Shown piece after piece: positions 43,005 to 54,593 of a DNA stretch of 64,000 nt. The notes below the pieces were generated by a model. The model saw nothing but the letters and a program-made list of their open reading frames with translations, was not told the origin of the DNA and made no database searches. The position numbers and the translations under genes were made by a program. Source of the stretch: Hydrangea macrophylla (Eukaryota; Streptophyta; Magnoliopsida; Cornales; Hydrangeaceae); the NCBI GenBank assembly GCA_033977485.1, contig CM066988.1, positions 255,501-319,500 on the forward strand, read 5' to 3'. Position 1 is the first letter of the stretch. The number at the start of each line of letters is the position of its first letter.

Positions 43005-43320
43005 ACACCCAAATTTTATATAAGAAATTTAGCACCCCCAACAAGCCACCAATGTTCTGGACAACCAGAAAAGTGAAAAACAGTGCATTTGACAGAATAT
43101 GTAAGCCCAAAACTCATCCTCATAATTGAAAATTGCAATTTGATATAAATAAATCCTTTTAATAGCATCCATATTGTAACAATATTCTCCCAAATGGTAT
43201 TTAAAACCTTATTCAACTAAAGGAAACAAAAATAAAACTAAAACTAATAATATTGTTTGTCTAGGATTACACTTCAATTGAGAAAGGATGACAATGACAA
43301 AACCAAACTGAAGTGAATCA

Positions 43321-43629
43321 CTAAACTTCCAATACGAAAACTTCTTCATCCTCCATTGCTTCGAACACCTCCAGATCTGCGAGATTGGACTCCAAACTTG
43401 ACAATTCCCGTTCCCAAAATAATCTGAAAGCGGCAAGAGTGTCATTCAACATGTCTGGAGTTGCTAGGGAATGAGGTGTGCATATGAGAGGAGACTGCAG
43501 TGAAGCCATGGATAATGGTGTAAAAATCCGCAGTTGTTCTTCCTCTTGTGGTGGGGTACCAGGGGACTGTGTGCGAGCCCCATGGAACAACTGATGTGGA
43601 AGGAACACTGGAATACCATTGAGAAACAT
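43321..43629 (-). CDS. Small acidic ORF (102 aa) of element B
   Basis: From the ATG at 43629 (MFLNGIPVFLPHQLFHG) to 43321, ending ...FEAMEDEEVFVLEV. A CTTGTCCAG/GATTG sequence ends at 43640, eleven bases upstream, a plausible 3' splice site, so it may be an exon or a separate product. The frame extends to 43728 but that part is again a Phe/Leu-rich pyrimidine tract. I recognise no domain. It may be a duplicated or degenerate accessory gene. Confidence 0.4.
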   Translation of the reverse strand: MFLNGIPVFLPHQLFHGARTQSPGTPPQEEEQLRIFTPLSMASLQSPLICTPHSLATPDMLNDTLAAFRLFWERELSSLESNLADLEVFEAMEDEEVFVLEV

Positions 43630-43887
43630 AGTGACAATCCTGGACAAGGAAAAGACAAAAGACAAACAAACCGATATTAAGATAACGGAAAAACAAGGAA
43701 CAAGGATTAAACACGAAAAGAAAAACAAGGAACAGAAACAAAATAAAAAGAAATGTGACTAAGTTCCAACCTCACTATTGGCATTGATTCCCAAAATGCA
43801 CTAGCTGGTAAGGGGCATTGGAGCCTGAATAGCAGAAAGCTCAGGTGCACATAGCGGTATGGGACCAACTCGGGAACAAGGAAGTCG

Positions 43888-44256
43888 TCAACAAAAACAA
43901 AAAACTATATTGTGACGTTCTGGGACGACATCCTGGAGATTATGATCTTCCCATGGCTCCCACATATCATCATTTTCCCATTGTGCCATGAGGGCATCAT
44001 CCACCATTCTTCCCATGTACAGGTCTTCTTCCTCATCCACATCATTGTCATCAGGAAATTCCATATTTTCATATGGATTGATGTCAAGGAGGGCCGGTGG
44101 GTATGGAATGTACCCTTGGGCAGCATCAATGAGAGCGTGAGCTTCAGGGTCTTGATGAAGCAAGGGACAGGGTGTGAGTTCACCCTCAGTCCAGGTGCCG
44201 CAACGACATTCTGAATCAGCCCATGAACCGATAGAATGAATATCATCACCTCGCAT
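43888..44256 (-). CDS. Small acidic ORF (122 aa) of element B
   Basis: Begins MRGDDIHSIGSWADSECRCG at 44256; rich in Asp/Glu/Met/Trp (DDNDVDEEEDLYMGRMVDDA, WENDDMWEPWEDH). AATTGCAG/GTGCATAG lies just before the ATG, another acceptor-like site. It sits between integrase and the env-position ORF. No domain recognised. Function unknown. 44257-44411 has no gene. Confidence 0.4.
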   Translation of the reverse strand: MRGDDIHSIGSWADSECRCGTWTEGELTPCPLLHQDPEAHALIDAAQGYIPYPPALLDINPYENMEFPDDNDVDEEEDLYMGRMVDDALMAQWENDDMWEPWEDHNLQDVVPERHNIVFCFC

Positions 44257-44411
44257 CTATGCACCTGCAATTAAGTGGTTCAAGGTATAGCGGATTAGAA
44301 CGAGATCACAAACACTAAAAGAACGAACAAAGAATTAAAAACAAAAGAGAGAAACTAAAATGCAGGGAAAGATAAAGAATACAACAACAATATGGAACTC
44401 CACTTTGGATT

Positions 44412-46073
44412 TTAAGTGGGAGAATAGTTGGGCTCATCCAGCTGGATGTGCTCAACTTCAGTTTGGAAGTTCTCCAAGAACGGTTTCAACCTTTGGCCAT
44501 TGACCTTGAAACAATCATCGTTCTTTGGATTGACGAGCTCAACCACCCCGTGTGGAAAGACAGTTTTTACAATGAACGGGCCTGTCCAACGGGAATAGAG
44601 CTTTCCTGGGAAAAGGTGGAGGCGAGAGTCATACAGCAAAACTTTCTGCCCCGGCTCGAATGATTTACAAAAGATCGTACGATCGTGGCGAGCCTTCAAC
44701 CTTTCCTTATGCAACCTTGCAGAGTCATACGCATCTCGTCGTATTTCCTCTAGCTCTGCAAGTTGGAGCTTGCGTAACTGACCTCCCTCTTGGATATCAA
44801 AGTTCAATGAGCGTGTCGCCCAGTAAGCTTTATGGTCAATTTCAATAGGAAGGTGGCAAGCTTTCCCGTAAACCAATCTATACGGGGACATACCTAGATT
44901 CGTCTTGTAGGCAGTACGGTATGCCCATAAAGCACCGGTCAGCTTGTATACCCAGTCCTTTCGGTTGGAACTAACCGTCTTTTCGAGAATATGCTTGATT
45001 TCTCGGTTAGCCAATTCCGCTTGCCCATTTGACTGTGGATGATAGGCAAGAGCGATTTTATGGTGAACTCCGTATTTCTTGAGAAGTGACTCCAAAGGCC
45101 TATTGTAGAAATGCTTACCTTGGTCACTTAGTAAAGCTTTCGGAGTTCCAAAACGAGACAAGATATGCTCTCTCAGAAAGGACATGACCGTTCTGTGGTC
45201 ATTGCGTCTCGTTGGTATCGCTTCAACCCATTTTGACACATACTCTACAGCAAGGAGTATGTATTCACAGTTATTAGACTTGGGAAATGGGCCCATAAAA
45301 TCTATGCTCCAACAATCGAATATCTCAATTGTGATGATAGGGGTTAAAGGCATAGAATTCCTTTTAGAAATAGTTCCAAGCTTTTGACAGCGTTGGCATG
45401 TCTTGCAAAAGGAATACGCATCTTTGAAAATTGTGGGCCAGTAAAAACTGCTTTGTAAAACTTTTTGTGCGGTCTTCTGTGAAGCGAAGTGCCCACCACA
45501 AGCCTCAGAATGGCATGATGCTAAAATTTCGGTTATATCCTCATTGGGGGCGCAACACCTAATAACCTGATCAGCACAGTACTTGAAAAGATATGGGTCA
45601 TCAAAAAAGAAATGACGCGCGAACGAGAGGAACCGTTTTCGGTCTTGGTTTGACCAATGGTTCGGGGTTTCTCCCGTGACCAGGTAGTTCACGATATCAG
45701 CATACCAAGGCAAACCACTTACTTCCAGTAGTTGTTCGTTCGGGAACTCATCCTTAATGGATTGGGGTTCAGGATTGTCGACAAAAGTCAACCGTGACAA
45801 ATGGTCCACAACCACATTCTCTACTCCTTTCTTATCTTTGATTGTTAGATCAAACTCTTGGAGTAAGAGTATCCAGCGAATGAGCCGTTGTTTAGCGTCT
45901 TTCTTATACAGTAGATACTTGAGGGCCGAGTGATCTGTAAAACAGACGATTGGTGACCCTATCAGATAAGACCTAAACTTATCCAAGGCGAATACTACAG
46001 CCAGCAGCTCCTTTTCAGTAGTTGTATAATTCATTTGAGCTTCATTCAAAGTTCGGCTGGCATAGTATATCAA
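44412..46073 (-). CDS. pol: RNase H end and intact integrase of element B
   Basis: 553 open codons. Residues 1-105 complete RNase H ([30 protein letters not shown]). The integrase zinc domain follows ([13 protein letters not shown] ... CKTCQRCQ). Core: Asp near 258 (SIDFMGPFP), Asp near 317 (LLSDQGKHF), Glu near 353 ([10 protein letters not shown]), D-35-E spacing. C-terminus: [20 protein letters not shown] and [11 protein letters not shown]. The Met at its start is only the first one after a one-base deletion at about 46073 that separates it from RT. Confidence 0.92.
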   Translation of the reverse strand: MIYYASRTLNEAQMNYTTTEKELLAVVFALDKFRSYLIGSPIVCFTDHSALKYLLYKKDAKQRLIRWILLLQEFDLTIKDKKGVENVVVDHLSRLTFVDNPEPQSIKDEFPNEQLLEVSGLPWYADIVNYLVTGETPNHWSNQDRKRFLSFARHFFFDDPYLFKYCADQVIRCCAPNEDITEILASCHSEACGGHFASQKTAQKVLQSSFYWPTIFKDAYSFCKTCQRCQKLGTISKRNSMPLTPIITIEIFDCWSIDFMGPFPKSNNCEYILLAVEYVSKWVEAIPTRRNDHRTVMSFLREHILSRFGTPKALLSDQGKHFYNRPLESLLKKYGVHHKIALAYHPQSNGQAELANREIKHILEKTVSSNRKDWVYKLTGALWAYRTAYKTNLGMSPYRLVYGKACHLPIEIDHKAYWATRSLNFDIQEGGQLRKLQLAELEEIRRDAYDSARLHKERLKARHDRTIFCKSFEPGQKVLLYDSRLHLFPGKLYSRWTGPFIVKTVFPHGVVELVNPKNDDCFKVNGQRLKPFLENFQTEVEHIQLDEPNYSPT

Positions 46074-48703
46074 TATGGTTTCTTGTCCTTTCTCTGGCCT
46101 AGGACCACGCCAATGGCGTAATCACTAGCATCGCACATTAATTCAAAAGACAAACTCCAGTCGGGTGCCTGTATTATAGGTGCGGAGGTGAGGAGCTCTT
46201 TTAGATCCTCGAAGGACTTTTGGTAACTCTCTGACCACTCGAATGGTGCATCTTTGACAAGAAGTTGACAAAGAGGTCGAGAGATTGCACTGAAGTTCTG
46301 GATAAACCGACGATAAAATCCCGCATGTCCCAAGAACGAACGGATGTCTCTTACTGTACGGGGGACAGGTAGATTTGAGATTATGTCAATTTTGGCCTTA
46401 TCCACTTGGATTCCTTCATCGGAGATTATATGGCCGAGGACTATTCCCTTGGTCACTATAAAGTGACACTTTTCCCAATTCAAAACGAGGTGTTTATCCT
46501 CACATCGCCTTAATACCTGCTCGAGATTGCTGAGGCAATCTTCAAAGCTATGGCCAAACACTGAAAAATCATCCATGAAGACTTCAAGGATGTGTTCGAC
46601 CATGTCACTGAATATGCTTAGCATGCACCGCTGAAAGGTAGCCAGTGCATTACATAAGCCAAACGGCATTCGACGGTAGGCAAATGTACCAAATGGACAA
46701 GTGAATGTGGTTTTCTCCTGATCTTCAGGAGCAATTTCAATTTGGTTACATCCATTATATCCATCCAAAAAGCAGTAATACTTGTGACCTGCCACACGTT
46801 CTAGCATTTGATCCATGAATGGCAAAGGAAAATGGTCTTTTCGGGTCACAGTATTCAACTTTCTGTAGTCAAGACACATCCTCCATCCAGTGGGGACACG
46901 TGTTGGTACCAATTCACCATCTTTGTTCGGGATGACCGTTATGCCTGCTTTCTTTGGAACCACTTGGGTTGGACTGACCCAAGGACTATCAGATATCGGA
47001 TAAATCATCCCAACATCAAGTAGTTTGAGCACTTCCTTTTTAACTACTTCTTGCATGTTGGGATTCAGATGCCTTTGCATTTGCCTTGAGGGTCTAGCGT
47101 CTTCCTCCAGATATATCTTATGAGTGCATATGGATGGGCTTATACCTTTGAGGTCAGCAATCATCCATCCCATAGCATCCTTATGCTTGGTCAGCATTTG
47201 CACTAGCTTACCTTCCTGTTCATGAGTTAAAGCAGATGAAATGATCACAGGATAAGTTCTTCCAGTCCCTAGGAATGCGTATTTTAGTTCTTTGGGAAGC
47301 TCCTTTAACTCTAACTCCAGAAACTGAAAACTAGAAGGCATTGCCAACTTAGTTTTAGGAGGCAATTGTTCATATGGCATTACCCACATGCATTCTGCTC
47401 TATCCTCCTCTATCGTATCCATCATCAGACACATCTGGTTCAAGTCAGCATCCAATGGAGTTGACTTTGCAGACTGATAGATATCGCCAAATTGAGTCAT
47501 CACAACTTCCAAAGGATCTTTGTAGTCGACCAAGTCAACTTCATCTTCAATGACTGTGTCAATGTAATGAATTTCTTCCTCATCATCGTATTCCTCAGGT
47601 CGGGGATTAGAAAAAATTTTGACATTCAATGTCATGTTCCCGAATACGATAGTCATGATACCACTTCTAATCTTGATCGTGGCATCAATAGTGTTGAGGA
47701 ATGGACGTCCAAAGATAACCGGGATGTGTGCACCAGGGTTAGACACAGGTTCTGTGTCCAATATCACGAAATCAACCGGAAAGACAAAAGAGTCTATTTG
47801 GACAAGGACGTCCTCTAACACCCCTCTAGGGTACTTCACAGATCTGTCTGCCAATTGCAAAGCGACTCGGGTGGGTTTGAGTTCACCCAACCCTAGCTGT
47901 TTATAGACTGAATATGGCAGCAGGTTCACGCTTGCTCCTAGATCGAGGAGTGCGTTATCTATCCTTTGATTCCCAATTCTACATGAGACAGTAGGTGTAC
48001 CGGGGTCTTTGAGTTTTGGAGGCAACTCATTTTGAATGATCGCACTTGCTTGACATGCGACATAAGCATGTTTCTTCACGCTTTGCCTCCTCTTGACTGT
48101 GCATAGATCTTTGAGATACTTAGCATAGGCCAGCACTTGCTTGATAGCATCTAGGAGTGGAAGGTTAATTTTGACTTGTTTAAATAATTCCAGAAACTCC
48201 TGATTCTTTGTCTCATTCTTGGGTTTCTTCAATCGTTGAGGATAAGGTGCAGGAAAAGGGCATTTTGGTGGTTCATCCTTAACAGACTCCTTTCCAGGCC
48301 TTTGCTCAACTTCTTCCTCTACTCTAGGAGCTTCAATGTTTGCCTTTATTGCCTCGTCATTAGTAGACGGCTCCTCCTCTTGAGTAGATGGTTGCTCAAA
48401 CTCATTTTCCACCACTTCCTCCTCTTTGTACACTTCGGGTGTAGACAGAGGCATGTTTTTTTCTATGATTTTTCCGCTTCTCAGTGTAGTCACGGCTTTA
48501 GCATGTTCTTGATTGTTAGGACCATTGTTATGTACCTTGGGGTTCAGAAGTGGTTGGGCAGGGAATGTTCCTCCTGAACCTTCTTGCCGTGCATCTATCC
48601 TTTCTAACGTGGCAGACATTCTACTCATCATCTGTATGAGTTGCTGCGTTAGATTGGCATTAGCAAATGGCTCTTCTTCTTGTACCTTCTTGTGTGGTGG
48701 CAC
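46070..48703 (-). pseudogene. pol: Gag tail, protease and reverse transcriptase of element B
   Basis: 877 open codons. Protease DLGASVNLLP with Asp near residue 254. RT: GWRMCLDYRKLNTVTRKDHF, FLDGYNGCNQI, RRMPFGLCNALATFQRC, catalytic FMDD at 708-711. It ends at TGA 46070-46072 in RNase H after GQRKDKKPY, where element A reads through; one base is missing. Upstream a TAA at 48716-48718 and a frameshift near 48780 separate it from gag. The RT domain itself looks intact, though Cys replaces the usual Tyr in DGYNGCNQ. Confidence 0.9.
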
Positions 48704-48825
48704 ATAGGTATTGGTTTATGGTGCATTGGAGGGTTGAGCTTGGTTGTAGTTATTGGTTCTGTTTTGATTATATTGATGGACGGCCTATTGTTTTGCCCTT
48801 GATATTGATTGTTGTTGTAGGGCTG

Positions 48826-49971
48826 CTATTGATATTGATTTTGGGCCCCAACATTATTTCTCCAATCAAAACTGGGGTGATTCCATCTATTGTTACTTTG
48901 AAAGTTATTGTTGGAACTCCCCGCCCCTCGAAAACCTTGCATGGCATTCATCTCCATAGGGGCCTGCTCTTGAAAATACGGCACATTGGGACAGTATTGA
49001 GTTGTATGTCCCAACATGTTGCATGTGCCGCATGGTTCCTCAGGCATAACCTGCCTTGAGTTCTCTCCTCGCATCCCTAGTTCTTCTACCTTCTTTGCCA
49101 ATTCTTCGTATTTGTTCATCAGACGATCTTCACTTTTCAATTGGTACAAACTCTTATCTTCCACACTCGATATTTGAGTTCGAGGTGTATCTTCAGAGTT
49201 AGACCATTCATGAGCATGTTCAGCTAACCACTCAAAATGAGCTTCAGCCTCTTCAGTGTTCTTTTGAAGGAATGGTCCAAAGCTCATAGTTTCGACCAAC
49301 TTCTTTGTTTCACCATTTAGTCCTTCATAAAAGTGACTGATGGTACGCCATTTCTCATATCCGTGGTGCGGACATGAGAGAAGCAAATCTTTGAAACACT
49401 CCCAAGTTTGGGTGAAGGTTTCATTGCTTCTCTGCTTGTATGAACTTATTTGGCGTTTTAGCTCTGTGGTCATGCGAGGTGGAAAGAATTTCTTCAAAAA
49501 TGCAGTGTTCATCGCATGCCATGTGAAGATTGAATTCGGTTTCAGGGTGAGTAACCACGCCTTCGCTTTATCCTTCAAGGTGAAGGGAAATAACATTAAG
49601 CGTGTCACATCTATAGGACAAGTTTGGGAGAATGTTTTACAAACATCCTCGAAATCCTTAACGTGTAGATGTGCCTTCTCGCTTTCCATCCCATGAAATG
49701 TTGGGAGGAGTTGAATCATCTCATTGCGAAATTGAAATTCGCCAGCATGTGGGGGAATGAGAATGCAAGAAGGAGTAGGTGCGTATTCTGGTTACATGAG
49801 ATCGCACAACGGACGTAGTGAATCATCAATTGGCACCACATCATTGTCACCCTGTTCACTCTGATTATCATTCATTGATTCAGTTGGAGTGGTGATTGGA
49901 TTACTAGAACTGGAAGAATTAGATGAATATAGAGGATTGCAGACAATTCCGTGGAAGGAACTATCGGGCAT
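48826..49971 (-). pseudogene. gag: Gag of element B, two in-frame stops
   Basis: ATG at 49971 (MPDSSFHGI). A TAA at 49792-49794 replaces Gln of element A (QPEYAPTPS), so the open part starts at 49719. Gag core as in A (HVKDFEDVCKTFSQ, KDKAKAWLLTLKPNS, KKFFPPRMTTELKRQ), CCHC knuckle CGTCNMLGHTTQYC, and a TAG at 48826-48828 in the Gln/Asn-rich tail. Confidence 0.9.
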
Positions 49972-50077
49972 TAATGAGTAAACCTAAGAAGATTGAAAAC
50001 CTAGAGAACTAAAAGAAAAAGGAAAACAGAAATAGATCAGGAAAGATTGAGGTAATCTAAAGAATTGATCGTCGCCT

Positions 50078-50095
50078 TCCCCGGCAACGGCGCCA
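50078..50095 (-). promoter_or_regulatory. Primer-binding site, tRNA-Asp type (element B)
   Basis: TCCCCGGCAACGGCGCCA on the plus strand, six bases from the LTR edge at 50102, identical to the site of element A. Confidence 0.92.
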
Positions 50096-50101
50096 AAAAC
50101 T

Positions 50102-51742
50102 TGACACGCGAAAAATCTTGTGTGCGCTTGTGTGCTATATCCAAGTGTAGGTAATCGTGCAAGTAGTAAGCTGGATGAAGTCCAGGTCGATCCCACAGGG
50201 AAGGATGCGATTAAATCACCTAGATTAGACTCTAAAAGAAAAGAAAATTCAATATTTTAAGAGAAGTGCAGAACACAAAGTTCTACAATTAACAACTACT
50301 AAACTTAAAAGCAACTAAATTAAATTAACTAATGATTAACTATTTAACTAAATTGAGGTTTTAAAACGGTTTTTCTTAATAAAAGAAAGTGTTGGGATCA
50401 CGCGAATCCCCTATGACTCAGCCATCTACCATGCAAGTGCAATTAAGCTCAACGGAGGACAACTTCTACAGTATCCGTACTTCTCTAAGGATACAGAATC
50501 AATAGTCCTTTCATGACCGGGACTATATCATCACAATTAAGTTTGAAATACACAAAGGTGGTTTAATTCAATAGTTAAGACTCGCACCTACAATGGTGTT
50601 AGCATTGAGGGTGGTTTGCAAAATATATTGAAAGAAAATGCCTTAAGGCTTAATGTTTAAAGACTGTTTTGACAAACTGAGCATTTGGGGACAGTTTGAT
50701 AACGAATCAGTAAAACAGAAAGTCTTGGAATACTGTATTAGATGTCCTCAAGAATCAGAGGTCTCGATCGATCGACGCGCTTTCGATCGATCTAACTTCT
50801 TCATCTCTCGATCGATCGAAATATATTCGATCGCTCGACTATGTCTCTGGTCCGATCGATCGAACTACATTCGATCGATCTAACACAGGAATAAACATAC
50901 TGCATGGCAGAGGCCTGAAATCACGGTTTCATCGCGATTTCCCAACCCCGGACTACTCGGACATGGTCTGGGAAGTCTCAGATTTATTTTTAACGTAAAG
51001 GTTCATTAAAGTCATGTTTGTTTGCGAGTTTTTCATAAAAACTATGAAAATCAATGATTTTAACTCATCTAGCATGCAATACTACGATATTGAAGATTAT
51101 ACTATGATTAAATAAGTGCAGAATGTAAACAAAATAAAACGAAGTAACCTGGAGAAGAGCAACTACTATTAAACCTTACGAAATCCAAGCTATAATGAAA
51201 TCCTTGATAAAAAACCTACAAAATAAGATAAAACTCTCTACTCTCTATGGAAAACTGATGAAACAAAGTGTGTGCGTCCTTTTGGACGTAAACAAAACGA
51301 TTATATATAGCCTCAACCTAATGCTAGGGTTCAAAACCCGTTTCTGCTGCATGCGCGTATAATCTGATAAAAGGCACATTCGATCGATCGAAACATTCTC
51401 GATCGATTGAACTCCTGGAAAATTCGAGTGCTTGAACATTACTCGATCGATCGAACCTTCGATCGCTCGAGACTTCTGCGATCGCTCGAACCCTGTATTT
51501 CAGCTTTGAATTGTCTTCATCAGGACCAAGCACTTCCTTTTATCAACAGTCTTCAATCTTGTACACAGCAGCAGTAATCTGCACAAATTACAGCTAAAAC
51601 ACACAACTTATCATAGATTAATCAAAATGTGTAGAAACTGGTATTGTAATTCAAACTGCAGATAAACAGGGGAATAGTAGACTTTTCTAATGTATTTTCC
51701 TCTTTTAGCATGGTTGTATTTTACAAATACCCTCGCTTGTCA
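50102..51742 (-). mobile_element. 5' LTR of element B
   Basis: 1641 bp, TGACACGCG to CTTGTCA. TATA (minus strand) at 51301-51309, type II cluster at 51380-51489 upstream, type I cluster at 50764-50882 downstream. Confidence 0.95.
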
Positions 51743-51747
51743 GTATG

Positions 51748-54074
51748 TATGACAAATTAGGATGGATGGAAGTATCATATCAAGACATATGTATCAAATA
51801 AAAGAAACTATGAACAGTGTCCAGAACAGTGAACTGATACTGTAAAATTCACCACAAATAATTAAAAAGCTCTAGTAAAAGTGGGGAAATTCATGTATAA
51901 CCCTTAATGTGTCTCTAAGGGTTATATCTATCACAAATCAAAAGAAACAAATCAGAATGTACACATGACTCAGAAACAGGGACTGCACTGTTGACTGATT
52001 TTGTATGATTTTTTTATAAATATTAAAACAACTCTTATGATGCTCAAAAGATACATAAAGTTTTATAACACATTGAAGTTCAAATAAAAAATAGAAAAGG
52101 CCATATCATGTGAAGAAAAACATCCGAAATAAATATTAGAAATCAGACTACAATCTGTGAGAGAAAAGACAGATTATTAACATGAACTTCTAAAATCCAA
52201 AAAACACATTTCTACATTTTTAAAATTGATGAGGAAAAATCAAGGTGAACTATGAGGTATTAAGTATGGTTTCCAAGTGGTTTCATCACCATACCTCAAG
52301 TAATTATTTCAAGATAAATGTTTGATCTTTAGTAACTCATTGTTTTGCATCACTGTTAAGAAAATCCATTTAGTTTTTGGAAAAAGTTTAGGATTTTGAG
52401 TGGGGGCTTGAAATAGATGCTCAATCATGAACTTAAACACTTAAGTAGACCATGTGATCACTTAGAACTTCATCCAACCTTGAATCAACAAATAACAAAA
52501 GAAATCAAGAAAAGGGGTTAAGAAGAGATGACAAAAATGTAATCAAAGAAAGTAGAAATGGGGATTGAGAAAAGATAACAAAAATGTAATAAAAGAAAGT
52601 GTAAATAGAAATGGAGATTGAGAATAGATGACACTAATGTAAATAAAACAAGAAAATAGAAATGGGATTTAGAAGGAGAATGATGATGATGATAACAATA
52701 GCTTTCAAGAACAAGAATGGAACTCTAGCAAGGTATTCCTCTCATATATGTATGTATATAGACATGGAGCTCAATCACTACCTCTCTAATGCTCAAGAAG
52801 ATGGTGAAAGAAATGTTTGGATGATTGAAGTTTTGATAGCAAACTCAAGTAAAACTCACTTTTATTAAAAAAAAAAAGAAGAAGAAGACTATCTTCTTCT
52901 CTTTCTCTCTGATCTATATTTCGCTAGAGTTTCTTCCTAAACTCTCTCTAAGCTTCCAAGTTTCTTCCCTAAATGGAAGTAAATGAGTCTCTTTTATAGG
53001 CAAAGGAGGGGTGGTAAATGGGATTTTAAAAAGTTAAAAATGGTCTCCCATTGGTCCAAAATAAGCTGGGAACCAAACTATGTCGTTTTGGTTTCTAATA
53101 TTTATGAAAAATTCCCCAAAACAAAATTACAAAAATTGATTTTCTGGGGGAGAGTGCCACAGTGGCATTGGGCCTGCGCCATACGGTGGTAGTGGGCCGG
53201 TGCCGCGGAGGCACTGCTCCTTAGACGACCCAAAAATTCCATTTAGACCCCCAGAGGTTCCGATATTCACGAAAAGGCCCTATTTTGTCCGAAATTCATA
53301 GAAAATGCGTACGAACTCCAAAATAGGCTTGTGATATACTGGTGGAAAGGTAATGGAGTCTACTTTACATTAAAAAAAAGTTTGGAGATAGGTCACTTTG
53401 AAAAGTTTTGCGGTATTCGCAATAAAAGCCGATTTGATGTCCTTTTTCACCTTAAAAAATTCATAATAAATTGGATTTAAATTCAAAAATTATGTGCGAT
53501 ATACCGTTAGAAAGCTATTGACATCTAGTATCAATGAAAAATATTTGAAAAATGATACGGTGCTCTGATCTTCGTGTCAACTTTTAGGTCATACCGGTCA
53601 AACTAGGGACCTCCAAGAAGTTTTAGGAACCTCCTGGAGCTCCTAAGAGTTGACGTTTTCATCTAATTTTCTTTGAACACTTGTTTTAGTACTTTTCACA
53701 TGATTTGGACTAATCTCGAATCTTTCGGGCAAATTCAGGTGAATTTGGTCAAACCCTAGTCAAACTTGGTCAAACCTTAGTCAAATCGATCAATGGGGAC
53801 TTTCCTGGACTTCTGGAGCTAACGTTTTCATTTGATTTTATTTTAAAACTCAATTTATTACTTTTTTCATGCGTAGTGTGTTTCCAGAACTTTGGTCCAA
53901 ATCTGGGAGCATTTGGACTTTCAGGGGCTTTTTTTGTCATTTTTACCAATTCTTGAGCTTTTCGAGAGATAGAGGTGATTTCCAAGACTCTTTTTGCGTG
54001 TCTTTTCAATCATCTAGGACGACCATGCTAGTGAACTCCTAAATCTGTTAGCTGACAAAATGGGGGTGTTTACA
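51748..54074 (-). mobile_element. LTR H, right part, with U3 promoter
   Basis: Continues 36381-37131 after element B and ends ACAAAATGGGGGTGTTTACA at 54074, the terminus type of E and G. Minus-strand TATAAAAG lies at 52991-52998. Upstream of it are three imperfect palindromes: TGCCACAGTGGCA (53155-53167), GCGCCATACGGTGGT (53176-53190) and TGCCGCGGAGGCA (53201-53213), centres 22 and 24 bases apart. Total length with the left part is about 3.1 kb. No coding sequence. Confidence 0.75.
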
Positions 54075-54293
54075 GGACCCTTTGACCTACGAAAACATTA
54101 CTTTTGAAAACGAAACTCGATAAGGCGTGCTTGGGCACGCGTTTAATATAACCTTTGGAAAACCATTTAGAAGTTGGTTATCTTGGAGCATGACTTTTAT
54201 TATTGTCATTTTGGGAACTTTAATCATTATTGGTAAGCCTTGATGGCGTGCCACGTGACCTGGAACCACCTTGTTGGTTCCGGGGCGTGACAA
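54075..54293 (+). mobile_element. LTR terminal fragment ending CCGGGGCGTGACA
   Basis: The last 13 bases are the exact reverse complement of the F1 edge TGTCACGCCCCGG at 11987, so this is the 3' end of a plus-strand relative. LTR H interrupts it on the left. 54294-54593 follows with no gene or repeat I can name. Confidence 0.7.
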
Positions 54294-54593
54294 TTTTTTT
54301 TATGTTGCTGTATGTTGTACCTTGTATCTTACTATCAATCTGATACTTTTGCAACTTATACCATGTGTTATGTTATTAGGAAAAGAGTTTCTATGTGTTC
54401 TTACAAAAAATCATGGTATGCCATACAAGTGTAGTATGAGCTTCTGTATATTGTACTATGTGCAATAGAGTAACTAAAATGTTTAGCATGTTCTCATGCT
54501 GGACCAACGTGGTCAAACTCATGTAACAATTCACTGTGTTTATGTCAGCATACATATTGAGATAATGTTTGTGGCCCGCATGGGCAATAGTCT

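Larger units (their letters stand above)
37132..51742 (-). mobile_element. Element B: complete Athila-like Ty3/gypsy retrotransposon, 14,611 bp, TSD GTATG
   Basis: LTRs at 37132-38772 (3') and 50102-51742 (5'), both 1641 bp, flanked by GTATG (37127-37131 and 51743-51747). On the minus strand: LTR, tRNA-Asp primer site, gag, protease, RT, RNase H, integrase, two small ORFs, an env-position ORF, 2 kb non-coding, LTR. By eye I count about 19 LTR differences, mostly transitions, roughly 1.2%. Under an assumed 1.3e-8 per site per year this is near half a million years. Gag-pol is nevertheless broken several times. Confidence 0.96.
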
